Assembly (NCBI GenBank): GCA_029204225.1
Contig: CM055095.1
Location: 70,843,957-70,907,956 of the forward strand
DNA: 64,000 nt
Reading direction: 5' to 3'
Source of the DNA: Diphasiastrum complanatum
Taxonomy: Eukaryota > Streptophyta > Lycopodiopsida > Lycopodiales > Lycopodiaceae
In this document: positions 10,810 to 21,471 of the stretch, piece by piece
How positions within the stretch are numbered: position 1 is the first letter of the stretch
Layout of the letters: each line of letters begins with the position of its first letter
Notes under the pieces: model-generated
Told to the model about the DNA's origin: nothing
Seen by the model: the letters and a program-made list of their open reading frames with translations, nothing else
Database searches by the model: none
Program-made: the position numbers and the translations under genes

Positions 10810-10863
10810 CCCTAACCCTCTACCCTAACTTGACCTATCTACCTACCCTAAACCTAACCCTAA
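10810..10863 (+). repeat. Degenerate telomere-like CCCTAA stretch
   Basis: Contains ccctaaccctctaccctaac followed by acctaccctaaacctaaccc: several CCCTAA or CCCTAAA units of the plant telomere type with interruptions, inside the non-autonomous element. It could be a chance low-complexity tract or a remnant of captured telomeric repeat. Confidence 0.5.
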
Positions 10864-10930
10864 TTCGTCTCTTTCTCTCTCTCTGCTTGCGCATTTACTT
10901 CCTCCCTCCTCACGATGCCTCTCAACTAAA

Positions 10931-11015
10931 TCACCATCACCCATCGACTTCCTCTAGATCTCACCATCACCCAGCGACTTCCTCTAGATCTCGCCATCAC
11001 CCAGCGACTTCCTCT
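10931..11015 (+). repeat. 30-bp tandem repeat, 2.8 copies
   Basis: Units start at 10931, 10961 and 10991, each beginning tc(a/g)ccatcaccca and containing cgacttcctct. The third is incomplete. Confidence 0.85.
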
Positions 11016-11061
11016 CCACGCGAATCCTTCACGACATACATCTCACAAAACGTGGATTCCA

Positions 11062-11589
11062 TCAGTAATTAAACAAGCATGTGCGATTGGTGAAGCAAGA
11101 AATGCTGAATGGATGTTGATAGCTCACATGAAATTTGATGAGATGAATGTGCATGGAATGTGCTACAGGCATGAGATTGATCATATCCCAAATCTCTGGG
11201 CTTCCTGCCCTCACAATCTCGAGACTTCCCATACTCATCATTCGAAGAAACACGATCTCACCATGATTTGAGTCCTTGAATTGTAAACCCTTAGCAATTC
11301 CAGTCGATTTCTGCTCTGGTGCAACTGGGTCGTTCTGTTGTCTTTCCAAAGTCTCATAATACAAAGGCGTCTTATCTAAAGCAACGCGAGGATCATTATT
11401 GTAGTCGAATTTCATTTCTTTACTACCAAGGGTGGGAGCAGCTGCATGTTCTTTCAATTCAAATGGTCTGTCCTTCAAGATGCTATTCATTCCAAATTCA
11501 TCCAATGCATTGGCATAGTCGTCATTTTCGTGAATCTGATCATGTCCCTTTACACTTTCGTCAGCTGTGAGTGTAGGTTCGTCTGTCGG
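11062..11589 (-). pseudogene. Captured multicopper oxidase fragment (bilirubin-oxidase/CotA/LPR-like), antisense
   Basis: The minus strand has an open frame from a stop at 11590 to a stop at 11062, about 175 codons with no ATG at its upstream end. Its C-terminal half reads SLEIVRAGSPEIWDMINL, then VAHSMHIHLIKF: the G(S/T)xEIWxIIN segment and the HP(M)HIHL copper-ligand motif of three-domain multicopper oxidases. A QHPFSISCF stretch follows where family members have DRxPF. In plants the nearest relatives would be LPR-type ferroxidases. Only part of the last cupredoxin domain is present; upstream and downstream copper ligands are absent. The fragment lies inside the nested LTR element, opposite to its transcription, so I infer transduction of host sequence. 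The N-terminal part (MKFDYNNDPRV and around) is not clearly assigned. Confidence 0.75.
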
Positions 11590-11735
11590 CTACTTCTTCT
11601 CTCTCCGTTGGTCACGTAGCCGATGCTCCTCTCTCTCTCTCTCCGTCGGTCACGTAGCCGATGCTACTCTCTCTCTCTCTCCATCGGTCACATAGCTGAC
11701 GTCGGTCAGGTAGCCGACCCCCTTCTTCTCTCTCT
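11578..11735 (+). repeat. CT-rich tract with repeated gtcacgtagccgatgct units
   Basis: Two to three imperfect units of about 50 bp alternate CTCTCTCT with a (t/c)cggtcacgtagccga core, then degenerate copies. No coding content. Confidence 0.7.
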
Positions 11736-12430
11736 AAAAATGTCGGTTGAGATTTTATCTCTCTAAAAAACGTCGATTGAGATTTTCTCTCTCTTACTTG
11801 CCCCTGTGATCACGCTCCCAGAATCTTCCCAGCACCCAAACTGATCGCCCAAGTAACCAAGAAAGAATTTGTCGTCATTTTTAAGATTTCTACGGTTATC
11901 TTTCTTTAATGGTCCAATGCTCCAAAGAAACCAAACTTTTCTATAAAGGTCCCTTTCTAAGTTTGTAATTTCCCTGCCTTCATGTAGCTTTAACTTTTGT
12001 GTTTAACGTCGGAATTCAGTGTTTTAAGAACGAAAATTGCTCAGTTCACTGCGCTGAGTACAATGGTCATCATTTTGTCACCATTATGTGCTTCTTATTT
12101 TTAATTTTATTTTAGGCCCTTTATTGTCCTAAGTTGTTTACCCTTTATGCTTTATTCATTCAATTGACCATATCTCATTCGTTTGAGCTCGAATTTCAGT
12201 GCCGTAGAAAGCAAGTTTCATTAGCTCAACAAGATTGTTAGTGTAGAAGTCTTATAGGGATCAAAATTTGACCTTTTCAAAAGTCCTTTTTACTTGCTCT
12301 AATCGAAAAACTCATGCCTATTGTCACCGCTTAACTGCACCTTGTTAAAACTGGTTTCCATACCATTTGCAAATTCTCCCCAAGATTGCAATCCACAGTT
12401 ACAAGATTTAGTTATTCCACATTGACTCTA
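11736..12430 (+). other. Non-coding interior of the nested element
   Basis: AT-rich, no recognised gene; stands between the captured oxidase fragment and the acidic ORF. Confidence 0.5.
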
Positions 12431-13399
12431 ATGGATTGGCATTACGAACAAGAGGATGGCGATCAGTCATACTATGATGACGATTGTGACAATGATGTGG
12501 AGGAATATTGGGATCAAGGTGATGATTACATCAAAGATTATGACCAAGGTGACGACATCGTTGATAACAATCAGTATCAAGACCAGAACAATGATTTGGA
12601 TAATGATGATCAGTATCAAGACTACAATGACACTTCTGAACTTGACCATTACTCTGAAGATTTCAACAACGATCAGCAGAGTGAGGAACAAAACGAAGTA
12701 GTCATGGAAGATGGCTCTATAGATGAAGCAGTTGAATCCTTCGATGATCAAGATGAATTGGACTTCATTGATGGTGTTTATCCAGGTCAAGATCAAGTCC
12801 AATTTACTACTGAGGATCAATTTGAAGCGATAAGCATGGATGAGCAACAACAGGTGCATTGTGGAGCAGAAGACCAGTATGAGCCCATTGATCAATTCTA
12901 TGATCTTGAAGAACTCAAAAGACGATGTCACCATGTTGCAGAACAACATTTTGATCATAATGAGGATGATAAGGTTGATTATGAGATCTATGAAGATGCC
13001 TACGAAAGTGAAGAAATTGACAACAATGAAGGGTGTCCTCTCTATGACACTACATGTATGACTAGTCCTTCTTTGATGGGAACATCATTTGCCGATGCAA
13101 ATGATTTTAAGGAGGGAAGGAATACTACTATGGCTAGTGGAGCGACAATTTCCAGTCACTATGCCACTGTGGCAAGTGGAGCGACAATTTCCAGTCCCTA
13201 TGTCAATTTTGTGGGAAGTCTAACGCCATCAACTCAACAACAGTGGGTCAGTATTCATGGAAGATCAAATAATAGTGTAGAACCTACTATCAGTAAAGTG
13301 AGGAATTGGAAAGCCCATCCAATCAAGGAAGATACTGAGGAAGAAGACTTTCGAATGTCTGTTGCTTGGATCCTGTCAACCCATGCAAAACTAATGTAG
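12431..13399 (+). CDS. Acidic ORF of the nested element, function unknown
   Basis: A 322-residue frame from ATG 12431 to TAG 13397-13399, ending about 300 bp before the 3' LTR. The first 190 residues are dominated by Asp, Glu, Gln, Asn and Tyr, with loose repeats of the type DQYQDQNND and DQGDD. The C-terminal third is Ser/Thr rich and contains a short internal repeat, ATISSHYATVASGATISSPY. I see no zinc knuckle, protease or other known domain, no signal peptide and no membrane segment. The composition predicts a disordered, strongly acidic protein. Being the only sense ORF of this element it could be a Gag substitute, a remnant of captured host sequence, or non-functional. That it stays open over 969 bp despite diverged LTRs argues weakly for past selection, though low-complexity codon use also lowers stop frequency. 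Confidence 0.5.
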   Translation: MDWHYEQEDGDQSYYDDDCDNDVEEYWDQGDDYIKDYDQGDDIVDNNQYQDQNNDLDNDDQYQDYNDTSELDHYSEDFNNDQQSEEQNEVVMEDGSIDEAVESFDDQDELDFIDGVYPGQDQVQFTTEDQFEAISMDEQQQVHCGAEDQYEPIDQFYDLEELKRRCHHVAEQHFDHNEDDKVDYEIYEDAYESEEIDNNEGCPLYDTTCMTSPSLMGTSFADANDFKEGRNTTMASGATISSHYATVASGATISSPYVNFVGSLTPSTQQQWVSIHGRSNNSVEPTISKVRNWKAHPIKEDTEEEDFRMSVAWILSTHAKLM

Positions 13400-13690
13400 C
13401 TTGAGAATTTCCTGTGTTTCATCAATCTCTTCTTCAGTAATCTTATCAAATCTATGGGATTAATTGTAGATCAAAGGTTCTTCATGAAGAATTCTCATTG
13501 CAACCTTGTTCTATGCTAAAAAGTTGAGGCAACAAAATCTGATGGTAGATGGCTAATGACAAGAATAATACAAGAAAAGATGTTTCTCACTCAAGTTGGC
13601 CAAATATCTTCGACTACCACCAACGGATTCATGAAGCATGGCACTCAACAAAAGAGCTACATGGTCTTCATTTTTTAGGGCAAAAATGCT

Positions 13691-13704
13691 TAAAGTAGGG
13701 GGAG
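13691..13704 (+). other. Polypurine tract of the nested element
   Basis: taaagtagggggag directly before the 3' LTR; primes plus-strand synthesis. Confidence 0.88.
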
Positions 13705-14266
13705 TGTCATGTGCTGCATGTAATTAGCCCATGAGCTTACTAATGAATTACCAAATATGGCCATGGAGCTAAAGTAGACTAGAGTTAGTCATCAAGACAG
13801 TTAATAAGGTGGCACGAACAACCTCGCTATATTTGTGAATAGCAAACTTGTAATAATGGTTGTCAGGCCCAAATTAGCCAAATAAGGCCCCAAACTTATA
13901 GTAGAGGCACAAATGACCACTATAAATAGCTAAAGTCGTGCTAAATTTGGAGGATATTGTTCATTTTGTAATTTTGAGTTTTAAAAGATCTTGGAGCTTC
14001 TCTTTGAGAGCTTTCTTGATGAAGAAAGTGGTTCATGTGCCTAAAATCACATGAGAGCTATGATCATGCTCTAGAATCAGGCCCCTATCTTGTCAATGAT
14101 CAATAATCATGAATAAAGATACCTTACTTGCCTATTTTGGTGAAGTTTTGTTACTTTTAGCTATCTTCTTGATTTTTGACTAGTTTCTTGATTTCTTGCA
14201 TTTCCATTGTAATTTGATGTTTAATGAATGGATTAGATGTTTGAATGCTAAGGTTGGCACATGACA
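13705..14266 (+). repeat. 3' LTR of the nested element
   Basis: 562 bp, TGTCATGTGC to GCACATGACA, followed by the right target duplication tgaaa (14267-14271). Confidence 0.93.
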
Positions 14267-15380
14267 TGAAACCCAAACCAACCAGCCAAAAAACCCAAAA
14301 AACACACCAATCTGCATTTTTGGAGAGAAAAAGAGTCTAAAATCTCATCAGATTTTTATATCTCTAGAACCAGTGTTAATTAACCCTTGCATGATTGGCA
14401 GCAGCTCCAGGGTACTGTCCCAGACCTGCATAGAAGCCTACGAGAGTTAGTTTCAAGCAGATTGTAAAAATCAGAGAAAAATCATAAAAAATTAAAAAAA
14501 CCCTTGAAAAAATCCAAAAAAATTCAAATCTTCATAAAAACTCTCACAGAGCCCTTTGAAGTTCCATCTCAGTGAGACCAGGACACAGAGAAACTTGCAA
14601 GAGTTAGTTTGATGTCTAAGTGCCTGGGCAAGAGTTCTCAGTGAAAAAAAGACGGGAAAGTACAAGTGAACCCTCGTAGACAGCAAAATTTTCAGTTCTA
14701 GTGGTCAAGAACTCTCGTAGAGGATTTTGAAGTTCCATCTCAGTGAGACCAGGACACAGAAGAGCTTGTGAGAGTTAGTTTGATTCCAGTGAGCAGAAAA
14801 TTGGGTTTAAGTGCTAAAAAATCACTAAAAAGTGAAGATCCAGCAAATCCATCCAGTAAGAACTCTCGTAGAACCTCTTAATTGATTTAGAATGTCAATT
14901 TACATTAGTGATGAAACCTGCGAGAGTTAGTTTTGAGATTTGGTGAAGATCAAGCCAAAAAAGTGGTTTTGAACTCTCGTAGACAGTGAAATTCTCACTT
15001 CTTGCGAGAGTTGACTCTTGTAGAGAATTCTATAGTGAGATTTGATTCAGATCTAACTACTGTGAGTCTTGCGAGAGTTATTTCCCAAGGATCTGAGAGA
15101 TATCATGTTTTTTATCTGCAAAAACAACTAAAGAACCCTCGCACAGCCAACCCTCACACAAGAGAACCCTTGCAGACCAAATCAATGGAAAGATCTGCAT
15201 CAGATCCAGCTACTGTCAAAATATTAGGTCAATCAGTGCAAGGAGTAAAAAGTTATCAAGAAAAAACCACCGCAAATGGCCTAAAATTCACTTCCGGCCG
15301 ATTAGATCGATCATATCCTTGAGATCCAGACTGCATCCTACTGTATAAGCAAGATCCATTCACTTGGAACCCACCATCGG
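14267..15380 (+). other. Leader of Gypsy element A, second part, with dispersed ctctcgtaga/gcgagagttag motifs
   Basis: Non-coding. The words aactctcgtaga, gcgagagttagt and variants recur about ten times between 14440 and 15180, spaced irregularly, and partly as complementary pairs (ctctcg/cgagag). The same words appear after the integrase (21950-22210) and in element B's leader. Sequence at 14280-14350 resembles 23480-23580 of element B, which shows that A and B are one family. Confidence 0.65.
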
Positions 15381-16178
15381 ATGAATCTGATATCAAGACG
15401 ATCAATAGCACGAAGGATAGCAAATCAAGCACCACACCTTCCCAGATTAGCAACTATGCAACAAGAGGCAGAACCGGAACCAGCACCAATGGATCCAATG
15501 GGCCAACCCGTACCTGTCGCTCCCCTACAAGTAGTCCGGAGAGCACCATGGATGGAAATACCAAAATACGACGGATCATTAGATCCCATCCGATTCCTCC
15601 AGATCTACGAGCAAGCTTGTGAAATGCACGGTGAACGGACACCTGCGGAGAAGCTGATGTTGTTTTCCATGTCCTTATTGGCAGTGGCTCAGGATTGGTT
15701 TTTCAACTTTTCAGAGGAAGAAAAATCTACCTGGGAAGTGGTTAAAGTGGCTCTCATTACGCGCTTTGAACCAATAAAGTTTCTGGAAGACCCGTTCTTC
15801 CTGCTGAGCAAAGTCAAGATGGGAAAACGAGAAAGGGTCAGGGACTATATTGAGCGGGTCAAACACTTACGATCCGAGTGTAGTGCAGCCTTAACTCATG
15901 ATCACGTGGTGATCATGTGGTTCCTAGCCGGACTACCACGAAGCATCAAAAGAGAACTGAAACGATGGGAGCAGTACGCTACTCTGCAAGAAGCTATGGA
16001 AGACGCCATCAGAGAAGAGGATGAGGGATCTGACGATGAATATCCATCCACCCCACACCCCTACTCCCTCGTTAGCATCATCATCATCAAACGCATCTGT
16101 TCTATCCACAGAACTATTGTTGGAGCAAATGATGAAATTACACAAACAGCAGATGGAGCAACTTACAGCGCAGTTTGA
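15381..16178 (+). pseudogene. Gypsy element A gag
   Basis: A 265-codon frame with a Retrotrans_gag domain: PKYDGSLDPIRFLQIYEQAC, then QDWFFNFSEEEKSTW, FLLSKVKMGKRERVRDYIERV and FLAGLPRSIKRELKRW, in the order typical of Gypsy capsid. The likely start is the Met at 15381 or 15456. The last part (from about 16060) drifts into a His/Ile-rich reading that suggests a frameshift. The true frame continues at 16180 onward with broken zinc knuckles. Capsid residues are well preserved compared with the pol part. Confidence 0.88.
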
Positions 16179-17146
16179 CCAGAAACTGAAAGCCTTATAG
16201 GGAGCTGTAGCAGTAACGCCACATCAACCGGAACCAAACCAGCTGCAGTATCCAAGACAGGAGAATGTATGGTGTTCAGTGTGCATGCAAAACCATACAG
16301 CGAACGACTGTCCAGTCCTAAAGCAAAATTTGAGACTGACACATAGATTTTGCCATTTGTGCATTGATGCAACATCGCACGATACAACATTTTGTCCATT
16401 TAACTCTCGGATTGTTCAACAGAAGAGAAGTCTTTATTAGACTGTGGCATTAAGGTACAGCGCACCGAATCAACAATAGCGTATGGCCTTACCTGCACCA
16501 CCAGAGCCAGCCAATCAACAAGTGGCCCATGTAAACCTGACAGCAGCGGAACCAGAGATGCAAATGCCACCGCAACCTGAGCAGCAGCAATGGTACGAAC
16601 CAGACCATTCATGGATTCTATCATAAATGAATATGTTGTGGCCTATGCAGCTCAAACTCAGCATCAAGGCAGAAGAAATTACGGCTGCTACGGATGCGAC
16701 GATTGCGGAATGTTCCTACAAGGGACAATATACATCCTTCTGCCGAGAATGTGGTTATGGACACTATTTCAAGAATTGTCCGTTTAAACCTGAAACCAGT
16801 GCACCTCTTAACTTCATTGCAATATAGCAACCAACAGTTCCAACAAGGATGTCATCGGAAGGATGACAATTCCACGCTCATGTGTTAGTTGTTACGTGAG
16901 CACAAAAGAGGAAAGAAGTGGCTCCCTCACCACCACCATTGGTCACTGACAACCAACTCTCAACTTCTGCGCCATATCCAAATGTGAGGGAAGAAAGAAC
17001 GCAGTACCAAAAAATAAGACACTAGGTATACGAAGCACAAGCAGAGAAAAAAAGAGCAAGAAAGAGACAATCCCACGGAACCTCCAGTTGGCGTCGAACG
17101 GATACCGCAAGCAGGCTCACCACTGCGCACTGATCAGAATGATCGG
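16179..17146 (+). pseudogene. Decayed gag C-terminus with zinc-knuckle remnants
   Basis: Two Cys/His clusters are visible in shifting frames. One at about 16270-16400 has the pattern C-x2-C ... H ... C twice (CSVCMQNHTANDCP, FCHLCIDATSHDTTFCP). A second at about 16738-16790 reads FCRECGYGHYFKNCP, a classical CCHC knuckle. Several stops separate them. Multiple knuckles before the protease resemble the arrangement in element B (26390-26520), again supporting one family. Confidence 0.7.
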
Positions 17147-17767
17147 TTGCACCAACATGAACCACCTTTTCACATGGTGGAGCCTGAGGGACCACTCACT
17201 GAAAGGCTCACACTTTTATTGTCAAGCTGTGTTAGTTTACCACTTGGAGAACTACTACGGATTGCACCACAAGTGAAAAGCCTTCTAGCTGAATGGGCCA
17301 AAGCAGATGAGGAGCCAATAGTGCCTGAGCCCATATACTATATGGGCTATGAAGAAACAAGTAACGTCCTCCACATCGGAGCAGCATGGAAAAGTGAGAA
17401 ACACGGCATCACTTTACCAATCAAACACAAGAGATACGAGGACGAGGCAGCAGTGGTAGATGGGGGATCGGGTGTCAATTTGATCTCCACTACTTTGTAT
17501 GAAAAATGGGGTCTACAAGGGTTGAAGCCAGCAAGATTTGCCATCAAACTAGCAGATCAATCCTATGTGAAACCAAAAGGAGTAGTTGTCGATATCCTCG
17601 TAAAGATAGCAGGCATGCAGTTTGTAATTACTTTTGTAGTTATGGATATACCTGAATCTCCATCTGCATATCGTGTTTTACTAGGAAGACCATGGTTGAG
17701 GACTGCGCAAGAGTACACAACTGGGGCACGGGAAAACTCACCTTTGAAAACAAAGAATAGGCTGTAA
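17147..17767 (+). pseudogene. Gypsy element A aspartic protease
   Basis: A 206-codon frame with a retropepsin core: AVVDGGSGVNLIS at about 17453-17492 in place of the usual D(T/S)GS/A active site, so the residue after the catalytic Asp is Gly, as in some Tat elements. It is followed by VTFVVMD, then YRVLLGRPWLR, the conserved flap-to-C-terminal segment of Gypsy proteases. Upstream, PLTERLTLLLSSCVSLPLGELLRIAP matches the region between gag and protease in this branch. The frame closes at 17765-17767 soon after the core. Confidence 0.82.
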
Positions 17768-18741
17768 ACGTTGATCCAACCACATGGGTGGTGAAACCTA
17801 TTGCACCCAAAGTTGATGACGGATCATCTACGACAGATCACACGATTGATCGCCCAAGGCCAACCAAGGGAGGTCACTATGATTCAGAGACGAATGTTGT
17901 AAGATGGATAGATATGTTAGCAACTATTGACTGCCGCACATGTCAATATGAATCAGATCTGGAACCTAGTACATCTTCACCCAAGTGTTACACTATGGAC
18001 ACACCAATCACATTTGGGGTGAATATGATAAACGTAGCATGGCTGTCAGCGGTGCTTATTGAGAACCCAGTGGACGATGATCTAGTCCCTTGGCAACATG
18101 ATCTAACTTATAATAAGGAGATTGAGCTGACTGATGAACAGGTCATACATCACATAGGCCCAGATTGTTACGGAACCAAGAAAGTACCAGCTCAACCACC
18201 GCAAAAGTCTGTTATGGCAAAAATCTCAAGGATCAATCCACCCAAGGCCCCTGCAAATAAGAAGAATCAGCTGAAGCAACGCTACAACCAAGTGATTTGA
18301 TGGAGTGATCTACCCGAAGAGGCGATAGCTACAGTGGATGTTGATATTTGCAACCACGAGGCGAATGTCACGGCAGTCCCGATGAAAGACAACAAAGATG
18401 AACCCACCAAAATGACAAAAAAGGGCAAAAAGAAGGTGTTGGACTCCTTGAAGTCAATCAAGATAGACTCAGATACAACATCATCTTCTACACAAGTGGC
18501 TAAAAAATCAAAAAATGACCAGTCGGGTTAACATCAATATGTTGAGGGAGGAATCTCGACGAGCGCCAGTTCACGAGATGCCTGAGACTTTCAAAAATTA
18601 TACTCTGGATAACGTGGTAATCATGATGCCGCAAGCCCAAAGAGAACCTGATCAAAATCAGGCACCAGCGAAACAAGTCTTTGAGGGACCTGCGCCAACA
18701 CAGCTGATGAATCTTGCCGAGCCAGGTGAAGAAGAAAAGAT
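17768..18741 (+). pseudogene. Linker between protease and RT of element A
   Basis: Three overlapping open pieces (17788-18300, 18334-18531, 18515-18745) without catalytic motifs. It contains a Lys-rich stretch (about 18400-18520). Gypsy elements of this branch have a long spacer here, so I read it as part of the polyprotein, now frameshifted. Confidence 0.6.
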
Positions 18742-20180
18742 ATGAATGTGGGAGAGCAGCTAACACCCACACAGTTCAAGAGACTACGATTGTTGTTGGT
18801 AGAGTATAAAGATTGTTTTTCCTGGAGTTATAGTGACCTGAAGGGCATTCCACCTACAATAGTCCAACACACCATACCCTTGGTGGATGGAGCAGTTCCC
18901 AAGGTAAGTCGTTATTACTGTTGCAACCCGAATTATATTGAGCCGATCCAGCAAGAGTTGCAGAAGCTGATGGATGCAGATTTCATCCATAAAATCGAAC
19001 ACACGGAATGGGTATCACCGATAGTTATAGTACCCAAGAAGAATGACAAAATGTGGATTTGTGTGAATCCGAAGGCGCTAAATGCAGTCATCAAAAAGGA
19101 TCATTTTCCTTTACCATTTACAGAAAGTTTCCTCGACAGAGTAGCTGGCACCGAAGCCTACAGTTTTCTAGATGGCTTCAGTAGCTACAATCAGGTGAAG
19201 TAGGCCCCCCCCCCCAGGACCAGCACAAGACAACATTTGCCACGGAATAGAGAACCTATGCCTATAAAGTGATGCCATTCGGACTTTGCGATGCCCCAAG
19301 CACCTTCCAACGAGTCATGCAGGCAGCATTCAAAGATTATCTGCAAAAATTTCTGAAAATTTTTCTGGATGATCTGTGCGTGCATGGACCAGACACAGAA
19401 CACTTATCCAATTTGGAGAAGATGTTACAAAAATGCTGTGACTACCAGATCTCCCTGAATCCAAAAAAATGTCAATTTTGAGTGACACATGGCTTGATTC
19501 TCAGCCATATAGTGTCAAGACACGGGATCGCCACAGATCTATCAAAGATCAGGATCATTGTTGATCTACCACCACCGGGGACGATCCACGAAGTCTACAT
19601 CTTCATGGGTCATGCTAACTATTATAGGATTTTCATTCTTGATTTTGCGGAGTTAGCCCGACCAATTTACAAACTCACGACTAATCCACATTGAAACAAG
19701 GAAGCCCTAAAGGCTTTCCAGAAGCTTAAGGATGCATTGGTTTCAGCACCAATCTTACGCCCACCCAATTGGTCCATTGAGTTTCACGTGCATACGAACG
19801 CATCGAAGTATGCAGTTGGAGCAGTCTAACCCAACCAGGTGAACAAAAAAAAGATTTTCCAATCCGATTTGCAAGCCGAGAGCTCAGTGATACCGAAATG
19901 AATTATTCAACCACTAAACGAGAAGCACTGGCAATGATCTATGCGGTTAAAAAATTTTGACACTACCTGATGGCCACACATTTTGTTTTTTATACAGACC
20001 ATCAACCCTTGCTCTATCTCGTTAATAAAACTTGCAACATCGGAAGAATCACCAGATGGCTACTGTTGTTGTTGGAATTTGATTTTCGAATAGTAGTTCG
20101 CAAGGGAAAACAACACTACATGGCAGATCATGTGTCACAAATCAAGGGAAAGGAGATTGCACGGATGATGAGCTGGCAGA
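18742..20180 (+). pseudogene. Gypsy element A reverse transcriptase and RNase H
   Basis: RT motifs run in order: CFSWSYSDLKGI, VSPIVIVPKKND, FPLPFTESFLDRVAGTEAYS, FLDGFSSYNQV with the first catalytic Asp, then an 11-C run at about 19204 that breaks the frame. The frame resumes at 19269 with MPFGLCDAPSTFQRVM and the FLDD box (IFLDDLCVHG), then GLILSHIVSRHGI. RNase H follows, with FHVHTNASKYAVGAV, where the first catalytic Asp (of TDAS) is Asn (19797-19799), and FYTDHQPLLYL. Premature stops interrupt at 19479, 19692 and about 19827. The stop at 19692 stands where Trp is expected, consistent with TGG changed to TGA. The enzyme is inactive. Confidence 0.9.
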
Positions 20181-20196
20181 TGCTGCCTTATTTTAC

Positions 20197-21471
20197 GTGG
20201 ACACAGTACCAGAATGGGCTGCCGACATTGTTGAATATCTAATGCGGGGCCAACCAGACAAATCACTACCAAAGGTGGAACAGCAGAAATTGATCTTAAA
20301 GGCTAGACCTTATCAGCTGATTGCCGGCCAGTTTTATCGAAGAGGACCAGGCAGAATTCTTCGGCGGTGTATTCTTCCTCATGAGGCCACCCAGGTCATT
20401 TCACTTTCACATGAAGGCATGGGTGGAGGCCATTTTGCTTCCGACATTACAGTTCGCAAGATCCTGCAATCAGGATGTTGGTGGCCAACGATTCATAAGG
20501 ATATGGAGAAATACTTGAAAAAGTGCGATGTGTGCCAAAGGGCGAGAAGGCCAATGAGATTGAAAGTGCTTGGGCTAAGACCTACTGCACCCAGTCTTAG
20601 CCCAAGCACTATTCGAAAAGTTGGATTGGATTACATCGGTCCAATTCACCCTGCAGCAAGGAGTTCCCAGGCTCGATACATAACCGTAGCCACAGACTAC
20701 CTCACCAAGTGGGTCGAAGCCAAGACAGTAAGAGTAGCTAATGCTAGAACCACTGCCAAGTTCCTTTATGAAAATATCATTGTGCGCTTTGGATGCCCGA
20801 TAGAGCTAGTCAGCAATCGCGGAAGTCATTTCATCAATGAGACCATCAAGGTCATGTTGGAGGAATTCTTTGTGATCCACAGAACCAGTACGCCTTATTA
20901 TCCTCGTGGTAATGGGCAAGCTAAATCATCCAATAACATCTTGTGTAGCGTGCTCACGAAAATGGTTGAAGCTAGCAGATCAGATTAGGAACACAAGTTG
21001 CATGCTGCACTATGGGCATTCAGGACAACATATAAAGGAAGCACTGATCAAGCACCCTTCCAATTGGTATATGATCAGGACGTTGTGATGCCAGTAGAGT
21101 TTTTAGTTCCTTCATTAAGGATTGCCACCGCCCAATGTCTTAATGAGTCCAAATCTCTACAACTACGCCACGAAGCTCTACATAAGCTCTGTGAAACATG
21201 TTTACTAGTTGTGCATGCACTGGCAGCTGAAAAGGAAAGATGCAAAGCATGGCATGATCGCAGATTACAAAAGAAGGATCTTCGCTTCGGAGATCTGGTC
21301 CGGATGTATAAAACCAAGATGATCAAGGAAAAGTTAAAATTCACAGGCGAAGGTCCTTATCGGATCAAGGAAATTCTTAATTATGGAGTAGTGAGTTTAG
21401 AAAAGCTAGATGGGACACCATTCGATACACCCATCAACGGTAGCCGGTTGCACAAGTACTGGCCACCATAG
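20197..21471 (+). pseudogene. Gypsy element A integrase
   Basis: H2C2 zinc domain (HEGMGGGHFASD ... CDVCQRA), then the core: GLDYIGPIHPA keeps the first catalytic Asp, but the second is Asn (SNRGSHF, codon 20815-20817; usually SDRG) and the catalytic Glu is Lys (NGQAKSSN, codon 20923-20925; usually NGQAE). Both are single G-to-A changes. A TAG stop at 20986 replaces the expected Trp (RSDWEHKL), after which the frame is open again to 21471 through WAFRTTYKGSTDQAPFQLVY and the C-terminal GPYRIKEILNYG domain, ending YWPP. A perfect 16-bp inverted repeat lies in the coding region between the zinc domain and the core. The integrase cannot be active. Confidence 0.92.
20565..20610. repeat. Perfect 16-bp inverted repeat inside integrase
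   Basis: AGTGCTTGGGCTAAGA (20565-20580) and its exact complement TCTTAGCCCAAGCACT (20595-20610), with a 14-base loop. It alters the spacer between the zinc domain and the catalytic core. Confidence 0.95.

Larger units (their letters stand above)
9727..14266 (+). mobile_element. Non-autonomous LTR retrotransposon with a captured host fragment
   Basis: A complete element: 5' LTR 9727-10247, Met-tRNA primer-binding site 10252, PPT just before the 3' LTR 13705-14266, and the 5-bp target duplication tgaaa on both sides (9722-9726, 14267-14271). Both LTRs start TGTCATGTGC and end GCACATGACA, a perfect 10-bp inverted pair. The 3.46-kb interior has no gag, protease, integrase or RT. It holds a telomere-like CCCTAA stretch, a 30-bp tandem repeat, an antisense multicopper-oxidase fragment and a long acidic ORF. 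It must depend on another element's enzymes. The two LTRs differ by many substitutions and indels of up to about 25 bp, so the insertion is not recent. Confidence 0.92.

Noticed and set aside
12467-12958. 163-codon hydrophobic open frame on the minus strand
   Set aside because: It is the antisense shadow of the acidic ORF: Asp/Asn codons read backwards as Ile/Val, giving a false membrane-protein look.
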